Position numbers and translations under genes: made by a program. From positions 1 to 14,219 of the forward strand of contig JASLDK010000409.1 in assembly GCA_030145945.1 (NCBI GenBank): a stretch of DNA of 14,219 nucleotides. Direction: 5' to 3'. Every line of letters starts with the position of its first letter. The stretch's first letter is position 1. The notes beneath the pieces were generated by a model, which saw only the letters and a list, made by a program, of their open reading frames with translations, did not search any database and had not been told where the DNA came from. This DNA is from Nocardioides sp. GTDB lineage: Bacteria > Actinomycetota > Actinomycetes > Propionibacteriales > Nocardioidaceae. Positions 8,538-13,753 of this stretch are shown here, piece after piece.

Positions 8538-10108
8538 CAGTCCACCCATCGGGGCGTCCAGACACTGCCGTTCGGCTCCACGCGGGTGGCGGAGGCGCCG
8601 ATGATCAACAGGCACTTCATGTCGACGCTGTCGGTGTCGAGCAGACCGAGCGTGGTGACGGTCAGTGACTCCTCGGCCCGGCCGACGTCGCGGCCGACGA
8701 CCACGACGGTGTCGGGGGAGCGGTGCTCCAACAGGACCTTCTGCATCTCGACGACCTGGTCGCGGCGCGATCGGGAGGCGGGGTTGTAGACGCCGAGCAC
8801 CAGGTCGGCCTCCGCGATCGCGCGCAGCCGGCGCTCGACCACCGGCCACGGCTTGAGCCGGTCGGAGAGGCTGAGAACCGCGAAGTCCGCACCGATCGGC
8901 GCACCTGCCCGGGCGGCGACCGCCTGGACGGCGCTGACGCCCGGCAGCACTCGGACGGGGACGCCTCCGTGCTCCGGGTGGGCCGGGTCGGCGGCGGCCT
9001 CGAAGACCGCGGCGGCCATGCCGAACACGCCGGCGTCGCCGCCCGAGACGACGGCCACGCGCTCGCCGCGCAGAGCCAGGTCGAGCGCGAACCGGGCCCG
9101 GTCGACCTCGACCGTGTTGCCCGACGCATGCCGTTGGAGGCCGGGACGCTGGGGAACCCGGTTGACGTACGGCGCGTAGCCGACCACGTGGTCGACCGCG
9201 GCCAGTGCGGCGCTCGCCTCGGGCGTCAGCCAGCCGTCGGGGCCGGGACCGAGCCCGATCACGAGGAGCTCCGCAGGTTCCGGACGTCGAGGAGCAAGCG
9301 TGGGACGTCGAGGAGCTTGCGCAGCAAGCGTCACGAGACGCCCGGGGGTCTCGTGACGGCCGCGAGCGGCCTCCTCGACCTCCGAGCGGCGCGCCGCGTC
9401 GCCGGGCACCACGATCAACGAGAAGTACGGCACCGAGTCGGCGTCGACCTCGGCGACGGGCAGCCAGCGCTCCTCGGGCTGGGAGGCGCGCTCGACGTAC
9501 AACGCGCCCTCCAACCGTCCCGCGGCCGCGAGGGCGGAGCGGACGGCGGGGAAGGTCCGGCCGAGCTTCATGATCACCGCGCCGTCGGTGTCGGCGAGGC
9601 GGCGGGCGAGCTCCGGCTCGGGGAGGGTGCCGGGCAGCACGGTGAGCACGTCGGTCTGCCGGACCAGCGGGGCCGGAACCGTGGCGGTGGCGGCCGCGAA
9701 GGCCGGGATGCCGGGGACGACCTCGACGGGGAACCGGTCGCGGAATCGGTCGACGAGGTACATCGAGGAGCCGTAGAACAGCGGATCGCCCTCGGCGAGC
9801 AGGACGACGTCGCGGCCGGCGTCGAGGTGCGCGGCCAGTCGGGTCTCGCACTCGTCGTAGAAGGCGGCCAGCGCGCCGACGTACCCGCCGGGGTGGTCGG
9901 TGGAGCCGGTGGTGACCGGATAGCGCAGCTCTTCCTCGACGATCCCGGCCGGGATGAGGTCGGCAGCGATGCGGCGCGCATGCGAGGACTTGCGTACGCC
10001 GGCGTGGAAGGCGATCACGCCGGCTGCGCGGATCAGCCGCTCGGCCTTGCGGGTGATCAGCTCGGGGTCGCCGGGTCCGATGCCGACGACGTGGAAGGTC
10101 CCGATCAT
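8537..10108 (-). CDS. cobIJ: Fused precorrin-2 C20-methyltransferase / precorrin-3B C17-methyltransferase
   Basis: Fusion protein of 523 aa. Residues 1-240 are CobI: FHVVGIGPGDPELITRKAER at 5-24, LAEGDPLFYGSSMYL at about 104-118, VVPGIPAFAAA. It converts precorrin-2 to precorrin-3A. Residues about 278-523 are CobJ: LLVIGLGPGPDGWLTPEA, VVGYAPYV, VSGGDAGVFGMAAAVFEAA, VLPGVSAVQAVAARAGAPIG, VLGVYNPASRSR. CobJ contracts the ring while methylating C17. The CobIJ fusion is known from other actinobacteria. The linker at 242-277 is Arg/Ala/Pro-rich, contains APRRPTL followed by APRRPEP, and is encoded by a large cloverleaf palindrome (see repeat entry). ATG 10108 overlaps the cobH stop (ATGA), with AGGAGG 5 nt upstream. 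It overlaps cobL by 1 nt. Confidence 0.95.
   Translation of the reverse strand: MIGTFHVVGIGPGDPELITRKAERLIRAAGVIAFHAGVRKSSHARRIAADLIPAGIVEEELRYPVTTGSTDHPGGYVGALAAFYDECETRLAAHLDAGRDVVLLAEGDPLFYGSSMYLVDRFRDRFPVEVVPGIPAFAAATATVPAPLVRQTDVLTVLPGTLPEPELARRLADTDGAVIMKLGRTFPAVRSALAAAGRLEGALYVERASQPEERWLPVAEVDADSVPYFSLIVVPGDAARRSEVEEAARGRHETPGRLVTLAAQAPRRPTLAPRRPEPAELLVIGLGPGPDGWLTPEASAALAAVDHVVGYAPYVNRVPQRPGLQRHASGNTVEVDRARFALDLALRGERVAVVSGGDAGVFGMAAAVFEAAADPAHPEHGGVPVRVLPGVSAVQAVAARAGAPIGADFAVLSLSDRLKPWPVVERRLRAIAEADLVLGVYNPASRSRRDQVVEMQKVLLEHRSPDTVVVVGRDVGRAEESLTVTTLGLLDTDSVDMKCLLIIGASATRVEPNGSVWTPRWVD
9282..9316. repeat. 14-bp direct repeat, 21-bp period, beside the cloverleaf
   Basis: GGACGTCGAGGAGC occurs at 9282-9295 and again at 9303-9316. 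The second copy is the left foot of the cloverleaf closing stem. The period is exactly seven codons, so in CobIJ it appears as the heptad repeat APRRPTL then APRRPEP at about residues 265-278. It may be a partial duplication of the element's edge or slippage in the linker. Confidence 0.8.
9303..9383. repeat. 81-bp cloverleaf palindromic element (three hairpins on a closing stem) inside the cobIJ linker
   Basis: Read on the + strand, the closing stem GTCGAGGA (9307-9314) pairs perfectly with TCCTCGAC (9372-9379). Past one mismatch it continues for three more pairs (9303-9305 with 9381-9383). Inside are three perfect hairpins with no unpaired base between them: GCTTGC/GCAAGC with loop GCA (9315-9329), GTCACGAGAC/GTCTCGTGAC with an 8-nt loop (9330-9357), and GGCCGC/GCGGCC with loop GA (9358-9371). 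The total is 27 codons, encoding about residues 242-269 of CobIJ, exactly between the two catalytic domains. It resembles the dispersed palindromic (REP-like) repeats I recall from Nocardioides-type genomes, but no second copy occurs in this window, so calling it a repeat family member is inference. Confidence 0.8.
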
Positions 10109-10770
10109 TCTGCCTCCTGGGCCAGTGCGTTGACGGCGGACGACGCCATCGCGGAGCCTCCTCGACGACCGCGGACGGTGACGAACGGGATGTCGATGCC
10201 GTGGTCCTCGGCGAAGGACGCAAGTGCGTCCTTCGACTCCGCGGCGCCGATGAACCCGACCGGGCAGCCGACGATCGCGGCCGGGCGCGGACCACCGGCG
10301 AGGATCAGCTCGAGCAGGTGGAAGAGTGCCGTGGGGGCGTTGCCGATCGCCACCACCGCCCCGTCCAGCAGGGGCTCCCACAGCGACACCGCGGCAGCGG
10401 TGCGGGTGGTGGACCATCCCCGGGCCAGGTCGGGGACGCGCGGATCGGTCAGGAAGCAGTGCACCGGGTTGTCCGCAGGCAGGCGTCCCGCCGTGATGCC
10501 CATGGCGACCATCCGTGCGTCGCACAGGACGGGAGCTCCGGCGTTCAGCGCAGCACGAGCAGCGGTGACCAGACGCGGGTGGACGACCAGGTCGCGCACG
10601 AGATCGGTCTGCCCGCTGCCGTGGATCATCCGGACGGCGACCTTCTCGGCCTCCGCCGGGATGCGGGACAGGTCGGACTCACGCCGGATCGTCGCGAACG
10701 AGTCGACATAGATCGCCGGTCCGTCGGCGATGTAGTCATAGCGGCGCGGGGGAGCGGTCGGCTCAGCCAT
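10105..10770 (-). CDS. cobH: Precorrin-8X methylmutase
   Basis: CobH/CbiC family, 221 aa. It moves the methyl group from C11 to C12, turning precorrin-8X into hydrogenobyrinic acid, the end of the ring-building phase. The catalytic histidine is H50 in RMIHGSGQTDL; RRESDLSRIP just before it, CDARMVAMGI in the middle, NAPTALFHLLEL and GCPVGFIGAAESK in the second half are the family blocks. ATG 10770 is preferred: GAGGAG lies about 6 nt upstream, it overlaps the cobG stop by 8 nt (ATGGCTGA), and residues from here match the family, whereas the 59 codons upstream are cobG in another frame. It overlaps cobIJ by 4 nt. Confidence 0.95.
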   Translation of the reverse strand: MAEPTAPPRRYDYIADGPAIYVDSFATIRRESDLSRIPAEAEKVAVRMIHGSGQTDLVRDLVVHPRLVTAARAALNAGAPVLCDARMVAMGITAGRLPADNPVHCFLTDPRVPDLARGWSTTRTAAAVSLWEPLLDGAVVAIGNAPTALFHLLELILAGGPRPAAIVGCPVGFIGAAESKDALASFAEDHGIDIPFVTVRGRRGGSAMASSAVNALAQEAE

Positions 10771-11638
10771 GGTTCTCCTCGTCAAGCATGGGATCGGGGA
10801 TGAGTACGCCGTGCCAGGGCGTGATGACGACGTCAGGTGCGGTGAGTGCGGCGATGAAGTCGCGGTCCATCCCGTCCTCGGGTACGCCGACATGCCGGCC
10901 GCCCTCGACCGGGCCGAAGGGAAGCGGCCCGGTCGTGACGACGGCACCCGGCGCGGGTGGGACGGGTGCGGTCAGAGGTACGGCGAGTTCGCGGACGTGC
11001 CACGGTGCCTGCGGTCCGGTGCCGCGGGCGGCGAGGAACTCACGGGCCAGGGCGGTCAGCGCGCCGCCCGCGTCGTCGAGGGAGACGGTCTCGCCCCATT
11101 CCTCGCCGACCCGGAGCTGTCCGGTGGCGTTGTCGAGCGCGACCAGGCCGAGGTCGGTGGGCCGGTCGTGCAGGTCGCCGCGGCCGTCGTCGAGGGTGAA
11201 CAGGAACCGTCCCGGCAGCTGCCCGAGGTCGGGCGACGCCAGGAGCATTGCGTCGACAGCGGCAAGGACCGGCCGCACGTCCGCACGACCGCCGCCCAGC
11301 CCGGTCTGCGGCGAGACCAGCACGTTGCGCGCGCGGTCATGGACCCGCGAGGGCACCAGGCCGGTCGACTCCACCGCTGCCAGCGCCTCGGACGTGAGCA
11401 GACCGTCCGCGGTGAGCGGCATCCCGCGCACCTGCAGGTTCGCCCGGCCGGTCACGCGCACCCGCCCGTCGCCGTGTTCCGCGGCGATCTCGACCAGTGC
11501 CCTCAACGCGACCAGCGACACGCGTCCACCGGGAACCCGGATCCGCACCAGGCCGCCGTCGTCGGCGGGCCAGGGGTGCACGACGCCGGGGCACCGATCG
11601 CGTCGGTCCCGCACAGTTCCAGCCTGCGGCTGCACCAT
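10763..11638 (-). CDS. cobG: CobG-like precorrin-3B synthase, C-terminally short (no Fe-S cysteines)
   Basis: First gene of the operon, 291 aa. The N-terminus matches CobG: RCPGVVHPWPADDGGLVRIR, then GRVRVTGRANLQVRGM (the nitrite/sulfite reductase half-domain), VHDRARNVLVSPQTG (about 100-115) and LPGRFLFTLDDGRGDL. A second half-domain ends in VVITPWHGVLIPD. CobG normally uses siroheme and a 4Fe-4S cluster to oxidise precorrin-3A to precorrin-3B. Homologues I recall (mycobacterial CobG, about 360 aa) continue for roughly 80-90 residues holding the four cluster cysteines. Here the protein stops at LDEENHG and its only cysteine is C16. No remnant follows, because cobH starts inside the last codons. 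ATG 11638 has AAGGA 5 nt upstream; an in-frame ATG at 11680 would add 14 residues but lies in the leader. Activity is doubtful. Confidence 0.8.
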   Translation of the reverse strand: MVQPQAGTVRDRRDRCPGVVHPWPADDGGLVRIRVPGGRVSLVALRALVEIAAEHGDGRVRVTGRANLQVRGMPLTADGLLTSEALAAVESTGLVPSRVHDRARNVLVSPQTGLGGGRADVRPVLAAVDAMLLASPDLGQLPGRFLFTLDDGRGDLHDRPTDLGLVALDNATGQLRVGEEWGETVSLDDAGGALTALAREFLAARGTGPQAPWHVRELAVPLTAPVPPAPGAVVTTGPLPFGPVEGGRHVGVPEDGMDRDFIAALTAPDVVITPWHGVLIPDPMLDEENHG

Positions 11639-11706
11639 CGTGGTCCTTGGAGGCCGGGGCTCCTCGCGATCGCCCCCCATCGACCTCACGGCGGGTGGCC
11701 GCAAGG
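11639..11706 (-). promoter_or_regulatory. Expression platform and ribosome binding site of cobG
   Basis: Spacer between aptamer P1 and the cobG start. On the - strand it can form GCGG/CCGC right after the aptamer and GAGG/CCTC (around 11647-11663) directly in front of AAGGA, which sits 5 nt before the ATG. With no poly-T tract, translational control that spreads down the overlapping operon is the simplest model. The pairings were found by eye and not folded. Confidence 0.45.
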
Positions 11707-11847
11707 GCCAGCAGGTCTTCGGACTCGGGATCACCCGGTTCGGAGCGTCTTCCCAGACCCCGGAGGGTCCAGTGACATCAGTGCTCCGGCCGTCACCCAT
11801 ACCGCTGCGCGTCAGTCCCGGACTCTCACCGGGTTCCCTTCGCTGGC
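11707..11847 (-). ncRNA. Cobalamin riboswitch aptamer in the cob operon leader
   Basis: On the - strand the leader matches the cobalamin riboswitch consensus. The P1 strands are GCCAGC (11847-11842) and GCTGGC (11712-11707). Then come AAGGGAACCCGGTGAGAGTC, GGGACTGACGCGCAGCGGT, TGGGTGACGG, a variant GTCACTGG, TCTGGGAAGACG, and the B12 box GAGTCCGAAGACCTGC. It binds adenosylcobalamin or a related corrinoid. About 68 nt separate P1 from the cobG ATG. That stretch has no T-run, so a Rho-independent terminator is unlikely. It contains GAGG/CCTC and GGGG/CCCC pairings just before AAGGA, pointing to control of cobG ribosome access. Confidence 0.95.
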
Positions 11848-11853
11848 ACCGGC

Positions 11854-11862
11854 ACCCTAGCA
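11854..11862 (-). promoter_or_regulatory. Probable extended -10 promoter of the cob operon
   Basis: On the - strand TGCTAGGGT fits the extended -10 pattern TGNTANNNT. A start site 6-7 nt downstream falls at about 11847, the first base of riboswitch stem P1, which is where the RNA would be expected to begin. No good -35 is seen 17 nt upstream (TCAGGC), consistent with reliance on the extended -10. Assigned by eye. Confidence 0.5.
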
Positions 11863-11874
11863 AGAGCCGATCGG

Positions 11875-11880
11875 TAGCCT
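11875..11880 (+). promoter_or_regulatory. Possible -10 box for a leaderless Nif3 transcript
   Basis: TAGCCT fits TANNNT and lies 7 nt before the ATG at 11888, so transcription would start at or next to the start codon. The 30 bp upstream of that ATG contain no Shine-Dalgarno, which suits a leaderless mRNA, common in actinobacteria. The -35 region is weak. The box lies only 12 bp from the divergent cob promoter. Confidence 0.35.
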
Positions 11881-11887
11881 GACCGCC

Positions 11888-13009
11888 ATGCCTTCCCTCA
11901 AGGACGTCGTCGACCTCGTTCACGGCTGGTACCCGCCCGGCACGGCCGACTCGTGGGACGCCGTGGGACTGGTGCTCGGCGATCCCGAGCAGCAGGTGAA
12001 GAAGGTGCTGCTCGCCGTCGATCCCGCACCCGAGGTTGCCGCGCAGGCAGCGGAGTGGAAGGCCGACCTGCTGATCGTGCACCACCCGCTGTTCCTCAAG
12101 GGCGTCAACGGGTTCGCCGCGACGACGCCCAAGGGGCGCACCGCCCACACGCTGACCAAGGCGGACTGCGCCCTGCTGACCGCGCACACCAATGCCGATC
12201 AGGCGCTCGAGGGCGTGTCCGAGTCCTTCGCGGTCGCGCTCGGGCTGCACGACCTCGAGCCGATCATCCCCGCGCCGAGCGAGCCGCTGGACAAGCTCAC
12301 CGTCTTCGTCCCCGATGATGCGGCAGCGCCGATCCGGGCCGCGGTCGCCGAGGCGGGCGCCGGTCAGATCGGCGACTACGACTTCGCGTCGTTCACCAGC
12401 GCGCCCGGCCAGGGCCGCTTCCGGCCCCTCGAGGGTGCGGACCCGACCATCGGCACCATCGGCGACATCGAGACCGTCGAGGAGGTGCGGATCGAGGTCG
12501 TCCTCCCACGCTCACGCCGCAACGCAGTGGTCCGGGCGATGCTGGCCGCACACCCCTACGAGGAGCCGGCGTACGACGTCGTCGAGGTCGCCGACCCCGC
12601 CCTGGTCACCACGGGAACCGGCCGGATCGGGAGCGTCGAGCCCACGACCCTGCAGGGCTTCGCCGAGTCCGTGGCCGCTGCCTTGCCCCCGACCCACCAC
12701 GGTGTCCGGGTGGCGGGAGACCCCGAGCGTCCGGTACGCCGGGTGGCGGTCTGTGGTGGCGCCGGCGACTTCCTGCTTGACCGGATCGCCCGGACCGACG
12801 TCGACGTCTATGTCACCAGTGACCTGCGCCATCACCCGGCGTCCGAGTTCGTCGAGAAGGGTGGGCCGGCGTTGATCGACGTGGCGCACTGGGCGGCCGA
12901 ATGGACCTGGCTCCCGGTCCTCGAACAACGCCTGCGCGAGGCGCTGGGCGACGCCGTCGAGACCCGGGTGAGCGGGACCGTCACCGACCCTTGGACAATG
13001 CGACTGTGA
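11888..13009 (+). CDS. Nif3-family dinuclear metal centre protein
   Basis: Nif3/YbgI (DUF34) family, 373 aa, the long form with an inserted domain. Family members are hexameric rings with two metal ions per subunit. Some are annotated GTP cyclohydrolase type 2, but the physiological role is unsettled. Metal ligands visible: HH at 65-66 in IVHHPLFLKG, D104 in AHTNAD, and H334 and E338 in DVAHWAAEW; HH at 315-316 in LRHHPASEF is also conserved. N-terminal WDAVGLVLGDP is the family signature. About 126-225 is the inserted PII/CutA-like domain (KLTVFVPDD to AAHPYEEPAYDVVEV). No Shine-Dalgarno precedes ATG 11888, so the mRNA may be leaderless. It overlaps the next gene by 4 nt (GTGA). Mycobacteria, as I recall, pair the same gene with a zinc-ribbon gene and a CobC-type gene. 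Confidence 0.93.
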   Translation: MPSLKDVVDLVHGWYPPGTADSWDAVGLVLGDPEQQVKKVLLAVDPAPEVAAQAAEWKADLLIVHHPLFLKGVNGFAATTPKGRTAHTLTKADCALLTAHTNADQALEGVSESFAVALGLHDLEPIIPAPSEPLDKLTVFVPDDAAAPIRAAVAEAGAGQIGDYDFASFTSAPGQGRFRPLEGADPTIGTIGDIETVEEVRIEVVLPRSRRNAVVRAMLAAHPYEEPAYDVVEVADPALVTTGTGRIGSVEPTTLQGFAESVAAALPPTHHGVRVAGDPERPVRRVAVCGGAGDFLLDRIARTDVDVYVTSDLRHHPASEFVEKGGPALIDVAHWAAEWTWLPVLEQRLREALGDAVETRVSGTVTDPWTMRL

Positions 13010-13749
13010 ACGCCGATCCCGCCGCCCAGCTCTGCCTGCTCGACCTCCAGGAGCTCGACTCCCAGGTGGATCACCTGCGCCATCGGCGCAACAACCCCGC
13101 CGAGGCGGCCGAGATCAAGGACCTGCTCGGCAAGCGGGCCGACGTCGACGGGCGGCTGCGGGACCAGCGCATCGTCGTCGACGACCTCGCCGTCGCCCAG
13201 GCCAAGGCCGATGCCGACGTGGAGCAGGTCAAGGCCCGGCGCACCCGCGACCGTGAGCGGATGGACTCCGGTGCGATCGGCGACCCCAAGGCGCTGGAGC
13301 GGATGCAGCACGAGCTCGAGTCCCTCGAACGCCGGATCGGAACCCTCGAGGACGAGGAGCTCGAGGTGATGGAGCAGCTCGAGGAGGCGCAGTCCGCGCT
13401 CGCTGAGCTCACCAACGCGATCGGTGACCTCGACGCCCGGCTGGGTGAGTTGACCACTGCTCGCGACGAGAAGACGGCAGAGATCGACGCCGAGATCGCC
13501 ACCGTCGCGGCGGGGCGCGAGGCGATCGTTGCGGATATCCCCGCGGACCTGCTGGCGCTCTACGACAAGCTGCGTGCCAGCAAGGGCGGCATCGCGGTCG
13601 GTGCCCTGCGGGCCCGCCAGTGTGGCGGCTGCCAGCTGACCCTCGACGCCGGTGAGCTGGGCGACATCCGGGCCGCTGCTCCCGAGACGGTCATCCGTCA
13701 CGAGGAGTGCGACCGGATCCTGGTCCGGACGGCCGAGAGCGGGCTGTGA
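13006..13749 (+). CDS. Coiled-coil protein with C-terminal zinc ribbon (Rv2229c/CT398 type)
   Basis: 247 aa. Residues about 5-175 are a long Glu/Arg/Leu-rich antiparallel coiled coil (LERMQHELESLERRIGTLED, then LEVMEQLEEAQSALAEL). About 195-240 is a C4-type zinc ribbon: C206 and C209 in QCGGCQLTL form the first knuckle. The second reads RHEECDRILVR, giving H232 and C235, where most homologues I recall have CxxC. The histidine can still bind zinc. The exact function in actinobacteria is unknown; the chlamydial relative has been linked to secretion and sigma-54 systems. GTG 13006 overlaps the Nif3 stop (GTGA), so the two are likely translationally coupled. The alternative ATG further upstream lies inside Nif3 and adds unrelated residues. 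Confidence 0.9.
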   Translation: MNADPAAQLCLLDLQELDSQVDHLRHRRNNPAEAAEIKDLLGKRADVDGRLRDQRIVVDDLAVAQAKADADVEQVKARRTRDRERMDSGAIGDPKALERMQHELESLERRIGTLEDEELEVMEQLEEAQSALAELTNAIGDLDARLGELTTARDEKTAEIDAEIATVAAGREAIVADIPADLLALYDKLRASKGGIAVGALRARQCGGCQLTLDAGELGDIRAAAPETVIRHEECDRILVRTAESGL

Positions 13750-13753
13750 TCTT

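Noticed and set aside
9330..9357. The 10-bp hairpin as a transcription terminator
   Set aside because: It is not followed by a T-run on either strand and lies in the middle of a gene whose downstream half is intact.
9303..9383. The cloverleaf as a tRNA gene
   Set aside because: The arm sizes are wrong, there are no unpaired junction bases, no T-loop consensus and no 3' CCA-like end, and it lies in frame inside cobIJ.
8723..10711. A 662-codon + strand reading frame opposite cobIJ and cobH
   Set aside because: Shadow of high-GC coding sequence: composition is low-complexity, no family motifs appear, and it crosses two well-supported genes.
11639..12250. A longer CobG start reaching up to 12250
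   Set aside because: The extra sequence is the riboswitch and the opposite strand of Nif3; CobG similarity begins only after ATG 11638.
13006..13749. The zinc-ribbon protein as part of a defence or phage system
   Set aside because: Its neighbours and architecture match a conserved actinobacterial housekeeping gene; no phage or defence genes are nearby.
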